DNA from: Gammaproteobacteria bacterium
GTDB lineage: Bacteria > Pseudomonadota > Gammaproteobacteria > Eutrophobiales > Eutrophobiaceae
Reading direction: 5' to 3'
Assembly: GCA_016179185.1 (NCBI GenBank)
Contig: JACORW010000001.1
Span: forward strand, 1-48,030
DNA: 48,030 nt
The notes under the pieces are model-generated. The model was not told where the DNA came from. It did not search any database and was given only the letters and a program-made list of their open reading frames with translations. Position 1 is the first letter of the stretch. The number at the start of each line of letters is the position of its first letter. Shown here piece by piece: positions 33,955 to 44,234 of this stretch. A program made the position numbers and the translations under genes.

Positions 33955-35373
33955 TCAATGCATCGCCGACTGGGTGAAATGCATTGCAATGATCTCCGCC
34001 ACGCACGCGGTCAGTTTCTTCGCGGTCGGAATGTGCAGGAATTCGTTCGGTCCGTGGGCGTTGGCGCCGGGGCCGAGCACGCCGGTGATCAGGAATTGCG
34101 CCTCGGGAAATTTCTCGCCCAGCATACCCATGAACGGAATGGTGCCGCCTTCGCCCATGTGCATCGCCGGATTCCCATTGAAATGATTTCTTGACGCCGT
34201 ATCCACGGCAGTCTCCAGCCACGACACCATCGGCGGTGCGTGCCAGCCCTGGCCGGCCCAGTCGTATTCAAAACTTACACGCGCCCCATAGGGTGGGTCG
34301 GATTCCAGGATCTCCTTCAGTCTGCGCGCCGCGTTGGCCGCATTGCAGGTGGGCGGCAGGCGCAGGGAAATCTTCAGTGTTGATGACGGGCGCAGGACAT
34401 TTCCGGCATCGGCGACGGTGGGCAGGCCCTCGGCGCCGGTGACGGCGAGGGCCGGGCGCCAAGTGCGGTTCAGGATCAGCTCGGCGGGATTGGTGGTAAC
34501 CGGCGCGGTGCTTCCGGCGAACGGAAAACGCTCAAATACCGCATCGCCGAGCACTTCCGCCGCGCGGCGTGCCTGTTCGCGCCGCCGCGCCGGGATCTCG
34601 ACGTGAAATACCGGTTGCACGATGCCGGTAGCCGGATCGTCAATGCGATTCAGCAATTGACGCAGGATGCGGAAACTCGATGGCACGATGCCGCTGGCAT
34701 CGCCGGAATGCACGCCCTCGGTCAGCACGTCCACGGTGAGTTTGCCGCCCACGAGCCCGCGCAACGACGTGGTGCACCAGAGTTGATCGTAATTGCCGCA
34801 CCCCGAGTCCAGGCAGATCACCAGACTGGGTTTGCCGATCCGATCCGCAAGCGCATCAATGTAAAACGGCAGGTCGAAGCTGCCGCTTTCCTCGCAGGCC
34901 TCGATCAGGATCACACACCGATGACGTTGGATTCCCTGTTCCTTCAGCGCCAGCAGCGCGATCAGCGATGCGAACGTGGCATAGCCGTCGTCGGCGCCGC
35001 CGCGGCCATAGAGACGATCTCCTTCGAGCACCGGTTCCCAGGGGCCGAGTCCCGCGCGCCACCCGGTCATCTCCGGCTGCTTGTCCAGGTGACCGTACAG
35101 CAGCACCGTGTCGCCGCCGTCGCCCGGGGCCTCCATATAAATGAGCGGCGTGCGGCCCGGCAACCGGACGACTTGCAGCGTGAGGCCGGGCAAATTCTGC
35201 GCCCGGCACCAGGCCGTGAACTGCTCCACGACCCGATCCATGTGTCCGTGGGCCTGCCAGTCCCGGTCGAATGCCGGTGACTTGTTCGGGATGCGGATGT
35301 ATTGAATGAGTTCCGGCAGGACGGATTGATCCCAGAGCTGATCGCAAAAAGCGGAAACTTGTTGTGGGTTCAT
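33955..35373 (-). CDS. M20-family metallopeptidase
   Basis: 472 residues, a two-zinc dipeptidase/aminoacylase. Metal ligands and active site are visible in YGHLDKQP, LYGRGGADDGYA, EACEESGS (the catalytic Glu pair), CLDSGCGNY and the final HGPNEFLHIP. The dimerisation domain lies between about 210 and 360. There is no signal peptide. It is convergent with the HipB-like gene and divergent from the membrane proteins at 35561. Confidence 0.93.
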   Translation of the reverse strand: MNPQQVSAFCDQLWDQSVLPELIQYIRIPNKSPAFDRDWQAHGHMDRVVEQFTAWCRAQNLPGLTLQVVRLPGRTPLIYMEAPGDGGDTVLLYGHLDKQPEMTGWRAGLGPWEPVLEGDRLYGRGGADDGYATFASLIALLALKEQGIQRHRCVILIEACEESGSFDLPFYIDALADRIGKPSLVICLDSGCGNYDQLWCTTSLRGLVGGKLTVDVLTEGVHSGDASGIVPSSFRILRQLLNRIDDPATGIVQPVFHVEIPARRREQARRAAEVLGDAVFERFPFAGSTAPVTTNPAELILNRTWRPALAVTGAEGLPTVADAGNVLRPSSTLKISLRLPPTCNAANAARRLKEILESDPPYGARVSFEYDWAGQGWHAPPMVSWLETAVDTASRNHFNGNPAMHMGEGGTIPFMGMLGEKFPEAQFLITGVLGPGANAHGPNEFLHIPTAKKLTACVAEIIAMHFTQSAMH

Positions 35374-35438
35374 GAGTTTTTTTGCAAGCCCTTCAAGGGT
35401 AATCGGGGCTTTGCAGATTGCCGGACCACCCCGGCCGG

Positions 35439-35560
35439 GGAAAAATGGGGTCGGAGTGGATTTCCTGGCCCGTTGCCATAAGATCGCTGTTAGAGGCTGG
35501 TAATCTTACTCCGACTGCATTTGTTCTCCGTCAGGAAATCCACTCCGACCCCATTTTTCC
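35439..35560. repeat. 122-bp element with perfect 29-bp inverted ends
   Basis: The arms 35439-35467 and 35532-35560 are exact inverted copies. Each contains AAAAATGGGGTCGGAGT, a variant of the GGGGTCAGAG ends seen at 25155 and 29956. An inner partial copy (ACTCCGAC, 35509-35516) is present. The right arm ends directly before the ATG at 35561. It looks like a recent non-autonomous insertion, since the ends have not diverged. The remainder of the gap (35374-35438) shows nothing. Confidence 0.85.
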
Positions 35561-35917
35561 ATGAAATTCGACATCGGCGTCTGGTGGCACTGGCTGTTCA
35601 TCGCCTTTGCCACGCTGGGTTCCGCCTATAACGCCTGCCGCGTGTTTGTTGACGAATTCGCCACGAGCCACAACCCCCTGTTTACGCCCATGTTCCAGTT
35701 TTTTTATGAACTGGCGGGATCGTTCGCCGGCTGGATGTCGTTGTGGTACGTGCTGCCGCTGGTGTTCGACTGCAAGGGAGGCAACTGCACGTTCAGTTTC
35801 TCGTGGTTCGGCGCATTGTTGCTCGCCGTGGCCGTTGTCGGCATCTTTGGTCACATCCCCGGCGCCATCAATAAACTGGTTGACGGGATCGGCCGGCTGG
35901 TTTCGGGGTCTTTATGA
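35561..35917 (+). CDS. unknown small membrane protein
   Basis: 118 residues with three hydrophobic segments (WWHWLFIAFATLGSAY, LAGSFAGWMSLWYVLPLVF, WFGALLLAVAVVGIFGHI) and a Cys pair in FDCKGGNCTF. I do not recognise the family. It overlaps the next gene by 4 bp. The start codon touches the inverted-repeat element, so its promoter or ribosome site must lie in the element or be absent; a start further downstream is not obvious. Confidence 0.6.
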   Translation: MKFDIGVWWHWLFIAFATLGSAYNACRVFVDEFATSHNPLFTPMFQFFYELAGSFAGWMSLWYVLPLVFDCKGGNCTFSFSWFGALLLAVAVVGIFGHIPGAINKLVDGIGRLVSGSL

Positions 35918-36456
35918 CAACGCAGACCAAACCCCCGCTGGCGGCGCTGATCTTGGGGGTGCTGGGATTCTGTTTCGGCGCATTTGGTCTGCTCGGTGGC
36001 GTGCAGGATCTCGCCCTGCCGTATCTCTTTTCCATTCAGAAACAGATGGCGGAAGTGTCCCAGCCGAAACCTGCCGATCCGGATTGCCCGGAGCGGGAAC
36101 CGGCGTTGCCGGGCGTGGACCCCGGCTGGTCGCAGGAATTGCGCCAGTTCGTGTCCGGTCCGCCATGGTATCCGCGCTATTCGATGGGCATGGGCGTGGT
36201 GCGATTGCTGCTGGGGGCGGGCTGCATGCTGGCATCGCTGTTTCTCATCCTGGTGCGGCCGGGCGCGGATTTCTTCTTCATGCTGGTTCTGGGATTGAGC
36301 GCGGCACGCAACCTCACCGCCGTGGGCATCGGTATTGCCGCCGGTTCATTGTTCTCGTTCTGGGCGGTGGTGGGCGGCGTGGTCGGATTTGTCCTGGACA
36401 TTATGCTGCTGGTTGTGTGCGTGGTTTCCGACCGCACGCCATACCGGGCTGTCTGA
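35914..36456 (+). CDS. unknown membrane protein
   Basis: 180 residues with four likely membrane helices (LAALILGVLGFCFGAFGLLG, VVRLLLGAGCMLASLFLILV, FFFMLVLGLSAARNLTAVGI, VVGGVVGFVLDIMLLVVCVV) and an acidic, proline-rich loop between helices 1 and 2. Its ATG overlaps the upstream stop (ATGA), so the two proteins are probably made together. No family is recognised. Confidence 0.65.
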   Translation: MTTQTKPPLAALILGVLGFCFGAFGLLGGVQDLALPYLFSIQKQMAEVSQPKPADPDCPEREPALPGVDPGWSQELRQFVSGPPWYPRYSMGMGVVRLLLGAGCMLASLFLILVRPGADFFFMLVLGLSAARNLTAVGIGIAAGSLFSFWAVVGGVVGFVLDIMLLVVCVVSDRTPYRAV

Positions 36457-36508
36457 CCGTCAACACCGACTGAAAACCCGCCGCGCTGCAGCGAGTGGGA
36501 TTGGACAA

Positions 36509-37063
36509 TCAGCTCTCTGCCAGCAGGTCCCCGATGATCTTTTCTATTTCGCGGGCCTGGGAATCGCCTTCATGGGTTTCGCCGGCGAAGGCCGCCCGGA
36601 TCAGGCCTTTTTTGTCTATGAGGAAGTACGCGGGCCAGTAACGGTTGGCCATGGCCTTCCAGTAGGAGAAGTCGTTGTCAATCATCACCGGGTGTTCGAG
36701 GCCGAACTCCTTTATCTTCTTCCCGATGCTTTCCGGGACGCGTTCGCGTTCAAATTCCGGTGAGTGCACGCCGATGACCCGCAGACCTTTGTCTTTGAGC
36801 CGGGCCTCCACGGACTTGAGCCATGGGAACGACCGGTAGCAGTTCCAGCATTCGAATGTCCAGAAGTCCACCAGCACGACCTTGCCGCGCAGATCGGCGA
36901 GCTTGAGCGGCGTGGAGTTCAGCCACTCCCCGGGCTCGGCATGGGTGAACTCGGGAGCCGCCAGCGGCTGGCGCACAATCCCGCCGCGCGCGGCTTGTGT
37001 CAGGGGCAGGACCGTTAAAATCACTGCCAGGCTGGAAAGGATCAGGATGCTGAGACGTTTCAT
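36509..37063 (-). CDS. secreted thioredoxin-like (TlpA/redoxin) protein
   Basis: 184 residues with a signal peptide (LSILILSSLAVILTVLPLTQA) and a thioredoxin fold whose active site reads FECWNCYRS, a CxxC with Trp-Asn between the cysteines, as in redoxins that resemble the N-terminal part of DipZ. The cis-proline segment is RYWPAYFLIDKKG. It probably reduces or oxidises disulfides in the periplasm. It is convergent with the membrane proteins at 35914 and divergent from the gamma carbonic anhydrase gene. Confidence 0.88.
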   Translation of the reverse strand: MKRLSILILSSLAVILTVLPLTQAARGGIVRQPLAAPEFTHAEPGEWLNSTPLKLADLRGKVVLVDFWTFECWNCYRSFPWLKSVEARLKDKGLRVIGVHSPEFERERVPESIGKKIKEFGLEHPVMIDNDFSYWKAMANRYWPAYFLIDKKGLIRAAFAGETHEGDSQAREIEKIIGDLLAES

Positions 37064-37157
37064 GGCTATCCCCCACTGACTATCTGTGACTACCGCAACT
37101 GGCGTTTGTTCCGGGCATCCGGGACAATGCCCGCCCCTTTATTGTTACTGACACGCC

Positions 37158-37691
37158 GTGGCCATCAGAGAGTTTGACGGCAAAAAACCCCGGATTGACG
37201 CCGGCGCCTGGGTGGACGACTCCGCCCTGGTCATCGGCGATGTCGTGCTGGCGGCGGACGTTTCCATCTGGCCGATGGCGGTGGTGCGCGGCGACATCAA
37301 TTCGATCCAGGTCGGGGCGCGTACCAACATCCAGGACGGCTGCGTGCTGCACGTCACCCATGACGGACCGTACACAGCCGGCGGCTCGCCGCTCACGGTC
37401 GGCACGGATGTTACCGCGGGACATCAGGCCGTGTTGCATGCCTGCACCGTGGGCGACTTCTGTCTCATCGGTACCGGTGCCATTGTGCTCGACAAGGCGC
37501 GGATCGGCGATTACGTGATCGTCGGCGCCGGAAGCCTGGTGCCGGGCGGTAAAACGCTGGAGAGCGGCTTCCTGTATGTTGGTTCTCCGGTAAAGAAGGT
37601 GAGGGCGCTGTCCGATGAAGAACGGCGGATGCTTGAATACTCGGCCGCTCATTACGTCCGGTTGAAAGACCGCCACCGCGGTGGAAAATAG
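37158..37691 (+). CDS. gamma-class carbonic anhydrase family protein
   Basis: 177 residues with left-handed beta-helix hexapeptide repeats ([19 protein letters not shown]). The metal histidines are in CVLHVTHDG and [13 protein letters not shown]. It starts with GTG. YrdA/PaaY-like relatives often lack measured activity, so the enzymatic call is by family. The stop codon lies 4 bp before mnmG. Confidence 0.9.
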   Translation: MAIREFDGKKPRIDAGAWVDDSALVIGDVVLAADVSIWPMAVVRGDINSIQVGARTNIQDGCVLHVTHDGPYTAGGSPLTVGTDVTAGHQAVLHACTVGDFCLIGTGAIVLDKARIGDYVIVGAGSLVPGGKTLESGFLYVGSPVKKVRALSDEERRMLEYSAAHYVRLKDRHRGGK

Positions 37692-37695
37692 CGCC

Positions 37696-39576
37696 ATGCA
37701 CACCCATCCCCAGTCCTGGGACGTGATAGTGGTCGGCGGCGGACACGCCGGCACCGAGGCAGCCATGGCGTCCGCGCGCATGGGCGCACGCACGCTGCTG
37801 TTGACCCAGAGCGTGGAGACCCTCGGGCAGATGTCCTGCAATCCCGCCATCGGCGGCATCGGCAAGGGGCACCTGGTGAAGGAGATTGATGCGCTGGGCG
37901 GGGTGATGGCCCGGGCGGCGGACCGCACGGGCATTCATTTCCGGATACTGAACGCCAGCAAGGGCCCGGCGGTACGCGCCACACGCGCGCAGATTGACAG
38001 AGCGCTGTACCGCGGCGCCATTCGTTCGCTGCTGGAGGCACAGCCTGATCTCGCCTTCTTCCAGCAGTCCGTGGAAGACCTGATCGTGGAGGGAGGCGCG
38101 GCGCGCGGCGTGGTCACGCAGATGGGGCTCCGGTTCCGCGCCCGGGCCGTGGTGCTCACCGTAGGCACGTTCCTGGGCGGGCGGATCCACATCGGTGAGT
38201 CCAATCATCAAGGCGGGCGCGCGGGCGATCCGCCGGCGAACGCGCTGTCGAAGCGGCTGCGCGAACTGCCGTTCCGCGTCGGGCGGTTGAAAACCGGGAC
38301 GCCGCCGCGTATAGACGGCGGGACCATTGATTACGCCGGTCTCGAAATTCAGCCCGGCGATGATCCGGTGCCGGTGTTCTCGTTTCTCGGCAGTGCCGAG
38401 GAGCATCCGCGCCAGGTGTGCTGCCACATCACCCACACCAATGCGCGGACCCATGACCTGATCCGCAATGCGCTGCATCGGTCGCCGATGTACAGCGGAC
38501 GCATTGAGGGGGTGGGTCCGCGCTATTGCCCGTCCATCGAAGACAAGGTCGTGCGCTTCGCGGACAAGGGATCGCACCAGATTTTCATCGAGCCGGAGGG
38601 GCTGGATACGCGCGAGGTCTATCCCAACGGCATCTCCACCAGCCTGCCTTTCGACGTGCAATATGAAGTCGTTCGCTCCATACGGGGTTTCGAGAACGCG
38701 CACATCACGCGGCCGGGCTATGCCATCGAATACGATTATTTCGATCCGCGCGATCTGTATCCGTGGCTGGAGACCCGGCCATTGAACGATTTGTTCTTCG
38801 CCGGCCAGATCAACGGCACCACCGGCTACGAGGAGGCCGCCGCCCAGGGCATCATCGCCGGATTGAACGCGGCGCTGCGCGTGCAGGGGCGCGAACCATG
38901 GAGCCCGCGCCGGGACGAGGCCTACATCGGTGTGCTCATTGATGATTTGATCACGCGCGGCACCAGCGAACCCTACCGGATGTTCACCAGCCGCGCCGAG
39001 TACCGTCTGCTGCTGCGGGAGGACAACGCCGATTTGCGCCTGACGGAAACCGGCCGGCGCCTGGGGCTGGTGGACGACGAGCGCTGGGCGCGGGTCTGCA
39101 GGAAGCGCGACGCCATCGGGCGGGAGCAGGCCCGGCTGGGGTCAATCTGGCTCGGTCCCGATCGGCTGCCGCCGGAGCTGGCGGGGCCGGTTCTGGGCCA
39201 GGCGCTGACGAAGGAATGCAGCCTGTTGCAGTTGCTGCGCCGTCCGGAGATCAGTTACGCCGATCTGCTGCGGCTGCCCGGCGTGGAACCGGTTTCCGTT
39301 GATTCGGATGTGGCCTTTCAGGTGGAGGTGCAGGCCAAGTACCACGGCTATATTGAACGCCAGCAGGACGAGATCGAACGCACGCGCCAGGATGAGGAAA
39401 CCTCGCTTCCCGCAGATCTGAATTACGCCAACGTCCGCGGGCTGTCGGCAGAGGTGACTCAGAAGCTCAATCAGCGGCGGCCCACGACGCTGGGCCAGGC
39501 GGGGAGGATCCCGGGCGTGACGCCGGCTGCCATATCGTTGCTTCGGGTCCATCTGAAACGGCGCAGTCACAAGTGA
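37696..39576 (+). CDS. mnmG: tRNA uridine-5-carboxymethylaminomethyl synthesis enzyme MnmG (GidA)
   Basis: An FAD enzyme acting with MnmE on wobble uridine-34 of tRNA. It has 626 residues. The FAD motif [19 protein letters not shown] is at the start, [20 protein letters not shown] and the catalytic CCHITHTN follow, then [17 protein letters not shown] chose the ATG at 37696. The stop codon lies inside the first heptad of repeat array 2, so the last two residues (His-Lys) come from the array. Confidence 0.96.
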   Translation: MHTHPQSWDVIVVGGGHAGTEAAMASARMGARTLLLTQSVETLGQMSCNPAIGGIGKGHLVKEIDALGGVMARAADRTGIHFRILNASKGPAVRATRAQIDRALYRGAIRSLLEAQPDLAFFQQSVEDLIVEGGAARGVVTQMGLRFRARAVVLTVGTFLGGRIHIGESNHQGGRAGDPPANALSKRLRELPFRVGRLKTGTPPRIDGGTIDYAGLEIQPGDDPVPVFSFLGSAEEHPRQVCCHITHTNARTHDLIRNALHRSPMYSGRIEGVGPRYCPSIEDKVVRFADKGSHQIFIEPEGLDTREVYPNGISTSLPFDVQYEVVRSIRGFENAHITRPGYAIEYDYFDPRDLYPWLETRPLNDLFFAGQINGTTGYEEAAAQGIIAGLNAALRVQGREPWSPRRDEAYIGVLIDDLITRGTSEPYRMFTSRAEYRLLLREDNADLRLTETGRRLGLVDDERWARVCRKRDAIGREQARLGSIWLGPDRLPPELAGPVLGQALTKECSLLQLLRRPEISYADLLRLPGVEPVSVDSDVAFQVEVQAKYHGYIERQQDEIERTRQDEETSLPADLNYANVRGLSAEVTQKLNQRRPTTLGQAGRIPGVTPAAISLLRVHLKRRSHK

Positions 39577-39667
39577 GAAGCCACAAGCTACAAGCGATAA
39601 GCTGCAAGGAGACACAAAAACAGGGTGTTATTTCCTTGTGGCTTGTGGCTTGTAGCTTGTAGCTGTC
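39569..39667. repeat. heptad-repeat inverted array 2 (ACAAGCY type)
   Basis: The left arm has six in-phase 7-mers, 39569-39610: ACAAGTG, AGAAGCC, ACAAGCT, ACAAGCG, ATAAGCT, GCAAGGA. The right arm has complementary units at 39633-39667: TCCTTGT, GGCTTGT, GGCTTGT, AGCTTGT, AGCTGTC. The left arm begins in the mnmG coding end and the right arm stops one base before the rsmG ATG. Confidence 0.88.
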
Positions 39668-39668
39668 C

Positions 39669-40349
39669 ATGTCCAGCCTCGGCGAGTCCCTTCGGACCGG
39701 AATCGCTGCCCTCGGCCAGGATCCAGCGTCGCACCCGCGCGACAAATACGTCTCATATATCCAGCTCCTGCAACGCTGGAACAAGGCCTACAACCTTTCA
39801 GGCATCCGCGACCCGGGACGCATGTTGACCCATCATGTGCTGGACAGTCTGGCGGTGTTGCCGTATCTGCAAGGCGTGCATTGCCTGGATGTGGGCAGCG
39901 GCGCGGGACTGCCGGGGTTGATTCTCGCGCTGGCGAGGCCCGGCACGCGGTGGGTGCTGCTGGACAGCAACGGCAAGAAAGTCCGATTTTTGAATCATTG
40001 CCTGCGGGAATTGGGCGTGGGCAACGCCGAAGTGGCGCAGGCACGGGCCGAGTCGTATCGGGCCGCAACACCTTTCGACACCATCATCAGCCGGGCGCTC
40101 GGTTCCCTGGAGGAATTTTACTTGAGCGCCGCACGCCTGCTGGCGGACGGCGGCGCGCTCCTGGCCATGAAGGGACCGGCTCCCGCTGCGGAAGTTACTC
40201 CCGAACTGTCGGTGCTTGCGGAAGTTGAGACGATTCCGCTGCAGGTGCCGGGCGTGGAAGGCGGCCGAACGCTGGTTCGCATCCGGCCCAAAGGGAAGCA
40301 GTCGGACACGGCACGTCACAAGGCACAAGTTACAAGTCATAAGTCATAA
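39669..40349 (+). CDS. rsmG: 16S rRNA (guanine527-N7)-methyltransferase RsmG (GidB)
   Basis: 226 residues. The SAM motif is LDVGSGAGLPGL, with WNKAYNLSGIRDP upstream and ISRALGSLEEF downstream, all typical. The C-terminal tail HKAQVTSHKS is not conserved in the family: it is encoded by the left arm of heptad array 3, which reads through in this frame until a TAA within the array. The native C-terminus was probably near VRIRPKG. Confidence 0.95.
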   Translation: MSSLGESLRTGIAALGQDPASHPRDKYVSYIQLLQRWNKAYNLSGIRDPGRMLTHHVLDSLAVLPYLQGVHCLDVGSGAGLPGLILALARPGTRWVLLDSNGKKVRFLNHCLRELGVGNAEVAQARAESYRAATPFDTIISRALGSLEEFYLSAARLLADGGALLAMKGPAPAAEVTPELSVLAEVETIPLQVPGVEGGRTLVRIRPKGKQSDTARHKAQVTSHKS

Positions 40350-40401
40350 GGAAAGCAGGGAGCGCACGGGTTTTACTTGTGACTTATAACTTGTACCTTC
40401 C
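40318..40401. repeat. heptad-repeat inverted array 3 (ACAAGTY/ATAAGTC type)
   Basis: Left arm, five in-phase 7-mers, 40318-40352: ACAAGGC, ACAAGTT, ACAAGTC, ATAAGTC, ATAAGGA. Right arm, 40374-40401: TACTTGT, GACTTAT, AACTTGT, ACCTTCC. It overlaps the end of rsmG and lies before parA, whose start is at 40459. Confidence 0.85.
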
Positions 40402-40458
40402 CTGCCTGTGCAATAATGCTTTCCCTCCGCCGTGGGCCCGGATGGATCGCGGATTTTT

Positions 40459-41232
40459 ATGAGCAAGGTCATCGCCATTGCCAATCAGAAAGGGGGGGTC
40501 GGCAAGACCACCACCAGTGTGAATCTTGCTGCGTCGCTCAGCGCCACCAGGCGCCGGGTGCTGCTCATTGACCTTGACCCGCAGGGCAACGCCACCATGG
40601 GCAGCGGCATCAACAAGAGCGAATTGCAGCTTTCCAGTTACGACGTGCTGATGGGCGAGAAGACCCTGCCGGAGTCCATGCTGCGTTCGGAAGAGGGCGG
40701 CTATGACCTCCTGCCCAGCAATTCCGATCTGACCGGGGCAGAGGTGGGACTGCTGGAGGAACTCGCGCGTGAAGTGCGATTGCGCAAAGCCCTGGAGTCC
40801 GTCCGCGACAGCTACCATTTCGTGCTCATTGACTGCCCGCCGGCATTGAACATGTTGACGGTGAATGCGCTGGTGGCGGCGGATGCGGTGATTATCCCCA
40901 TGCAGTGCGAGTACTACGCGCTGGAAGGGCTCACCGCGCTGCTTGCAACCATCGAAAAAATCCGCAAGTTCCTGAATCCCCATCTGCGCGTGGAAGGCCT
41001 GCTGCGCACGATGTTCGACCCGCGCAACAACCTGGCAAATCAGGTTTCCGCACAGTTGCTGCAGCATTTCGGGGAAAAGGTGTATCGCACGATCATTCCG
41101 CGCAACGTGCGGCTCGCGGAGGCGCCGAGCCACGGCCTGCCGATCTTCAAATACGACCGGAGCTGCCAGGGCGCGCTGGCATATCTTGCGTTGGCGGGCG
41201 AGATGTTGAACCGGGGGGAACAGGCGGCGTGA
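40459..41232 (+). CDS. parA: chromosome partitioning ATPase ParA (Soj)
   Basis: A Walker-type ATPase of 257 residues that moves ParB-parS complexes. The deviant Walker A is KGGVGKTTTSVNL, with LLIDLDPQGNATMG and LIDCPPALNMLTVNAL following. The ATG at 40459 starts MSKVIAIANQ; upstream in-frame codons are rejected. It is followed by heptad array 4, then parB. Confidence 0.96.
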   Translation: MSKVIAIANQKGGVGKTTTSVNLAASLSATRRRVLLIDLDPQGNATMGSGINKSELQLSSYDVLMGEKTLPESMLRSEEGGYDLLPSNSDLTGAEVGLLEELAREVRLRKALESVRDSYHFVLIDCPPALNMLTVNALVAADAVIIPMQCEYYALEGLTALLATIEKIRKFLNPHLRVEGLLRTMFDPRNNLANQVSAQLLQHFGEKVYRTIIPRNVRLAEAPSHGLPIFKYDRSCQGALAYLALAGEMLNRGEQAA

Positions 41233-41242
41233 GAAATCCGGT

Positions 41243-41444
41243 GGCTGGTGGCTGGTGGCTGGAAAGAATCGAGTGGCTAGTGGCTAGTGGCTGGTCGCAG
41301 GTGGCTGGTCGCTGGTAATACGATCCGTGCGGTTGAACTCAAACCGCAGAAAGGGTTCCACAATCCTCTTACCAGCGACCAGCCACCAGCCACCAGCCAC
41401 CGGTTTATTGCCAGTCACCAGCCACCAGTCACCAGCCACCAGGT
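41243..41444. repeat. heptad-repeat inverted array 4 (ACCAGCC type)
   Basis: Left arm: three units of GGCTGGT type (41243-41263), an 11-bp break, then six in-phase units (41275-41316: GGCTAGT, GGCTAGT, GGCTGGT, CGCAGGT, GGCTGGT, CGCTGGT). Right arm: four ACCAGCC-type units (41371-41398), an 11-bp break and five units (41410-41444). The spacer is about 54 bp. It fills the 218-bp gap between parA and parB. Confidence 0.88.
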
Positions 41445-41450
41445 GTCGTT

Positions 41451-42314
41451 GTGAAAAAACGCGGTCTCGGCAAAGGCCTCGACGCCCTGCTCAATCCCCG
41501 CGCCGCCAGCGACATCGCTGCCATGGACAGCGCGGACGAGCTGCGCATCCTGCCTGTGGACCTCCTGCAGCGCAGTCCGTTTCAACCACGTCAGGATTTC
41601 AATCAGCAGTCGCTGCAGGAACTGGCCGATTCCATCCGCGCGCAGGGCATCATTCAGCCCATCGTTGTGCGCACCACGGCCAAGCTGGATCGCTTCGAGA
41701 TCATAGCCGGCGAACGGCGCTGGCGCGCGGCGCAACTGGCGGGCCTGGACGAGGTGCCCACGGTCGTGCGGCGCATAGACGATCAGACCGCGATGTGCCT
41801 CGGGCTCATCGAGAACATCCAGCGCGAGGACCTGAACCCGATGGAGCAGGCGCACGCGCTGTCCCGTTTGCTGGACGAATTCAGGCTTACCCACGAACAG
41901 GTGGCGGAGGCCGTGGGCCGGTCGCGGTCCACCATAAGCAATCTGCTGCGGTTGCTGGAACTGGACCCGCAGGTGCGCAAGCTGGTGGAGTCCCGGTCGC
42001 TGGACATGGGGCATGCGCGGGCCATACTTGCACTGCCTGGCGCGCGGCAGATGGAGGCCGCCCGGCACGTGATCAAGGGCGGATTGTCGGCCCGCGCAAC
42101 CGAGGCCCTGGTGCGGCGCATGCTCGGTCCCGTTTCGCGCCGGGCCGGAAAGCCGGCGGCGCCGGATCCCAATGTACAAAGTCTGGAACGCCAGTTGGCG
42201 GAGAAACTCGGGGCCGCGGTGCGCATACGCCATGGCAAAAGCGGCAAGGGCAGGCTGGAAATCGGTTACACGTCCCTGGCGCAACTGGATGGCATTCTGG
42301 GGCACATCAAATAA
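41451..42314 (+). CDS. parB: chromosome partitioning protein ParB (Spo0J)
   Basis: 287 residues, a CTPase DNA clamp loading at parS. It starts GTGAAAAAACGC, encoding KKRGLGKGLDALL. Conserved blocks are LQRSPFQPRQDF, the CTP-binding AGERRWRAAQLAG and ENIQREDLNPMEQA, then the HTH THEQVAEAVGRSRSTISNLL. I did not see a canonical parS palindrome in this window. Confidence 0.96.
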   Translation: MKKRGLGKGLDALLNPRAASDIAAMDSADELRILPVDLLQRSPFQPRQDFNQQSLQELADSIRAQGIIQPIVVRTTAKLDRFEIIAGERRWRAAQLAGLDEVPTVVRRIDDQTAMCLGLIENIQREDLNPMEQAHALSRLLDEFRLTHEQVAEAVGRSRSTISNLLRLLELDPQVRKLVESRSLDMGHARAILALPGARQMEAARHVIKGGLSARATEALVRRMLGPVSRRAGKPAAPDPNVQSLERQLAEKLGAAVRIRHGKSGKGRLEIGYTSLAQLDGILGHIK

Positions 42315-42381
42315 GGCCGTCCCGGCCGCGCTGCACCGGCGAAATGCGCGATCTTTACGATTGATTTGTGCAGTGCAGCGA

Positions 42382-42410
42382 TTGATTCGACCCCCCTGCG
42401 ACTTTATACT
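42382..42410 (+). promoter_or_regulatory. sigma-70 promoter of the atp operon
   Basis: TTGATT (42382-42387), a 17-bp spacer and TATACT (42405-42410), in the gap after parB. The expected transcription start is near 42417. This argues against a TTG translation start at 42419 for atpI. Confidence 0.65.
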
Positions 42411-42463
42411 GCCACGCCTTGACCAGACCGAGTCCGGGACCTTCCGCCCCGGCCAACGTCGCG

Positions 42464-42865
42464 GTGGCTGAGCAGCACAGTACCTATAAAAAGAACCGGG
42501 CTGCCGCGCGCAGGATGATTGCCGCGGAGGTCGGACTGGCGGCAGCGCTTGCTCTCCTGTTTCTCCCGACGCTGGGCATGATTGCAGCGCGCTCCGCGAT
42601 ACTCGGGGCGCTGATATTTGTCGTACCCAATGCGCTGTTCGTGGCATTCGCCTTCCGGCCATCGTCGGTTGTGACGCCTGCAGCGGCGCTGCGGGCGGTG
42701 TACCTGGGCGAAGGCGCGAAATTGCTCGCCACGTTGCTGTTGTTCGCGGCCTGTTTCCTCTGGGTCAAGCCGCTGCACATCGGCGCGTTATTTGCGACCT
42801 ACGGAGTGCTGGTAATCGGCCATGCGGCCGGGTTTGCGTACCTGATCCGGGATGACGTGAATTGA
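42464..42865 (+). CDS. atpI: ATP synthase subunit I
   Basis: 133 residues from the GTG at 42464 and four hydrophobic segments (IAAEVGLAAALALLFLPTLG, ILGALIFVVPNALFVAFAF, ATLLLFAACFLWV, ALFATYGVLVIGHAAGFAYL). AtpI assists assembly of the c-ring. The TTG at 42419 would give 148 residues but lies almost at the predicted transcription start. It is the first gene of the atp operon. Confidence 0.85.
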   Translation: MAEQHSTYKKNRAAARRMIAAEVGLAAALALLFLPTLGMIAARSAILGALIFVVPNALFVAFAFRPSSVVTPAAALRAVYLGEGAKLLATLLLFAACFLWVKPLHIGALFATYGVLVIGHAAGFAYLIRDDVN

Positions 42866-42902
42866 CGCGCGGGCCGGCGTGGCCGGCAGATTGATGTATT
42901 AA

Positions 42903-44206
<1,304 letters not shown>

Positions 44207-44234
44207 TTTTCGTCGCAATTGAGAGGACGCGACC

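Noticed and set aside
33893..34186. 97-residue frame overlapping the HipB-like stop, as a possible HipA
   Set aside because: Apart from the GTGA overlap it shows no HipA kinase motif and is antisense to the M20 peptidase.
37696..42314. Replication origin near mnmG-rsmG-parA-parB
   Set aside because: These genes often lie near oriC, but I saw no cluster of DnaA boxes (TTATCCACA type), no dnaA, no AT-rich unwinding stretch and no canonical parS, so no origin is called.
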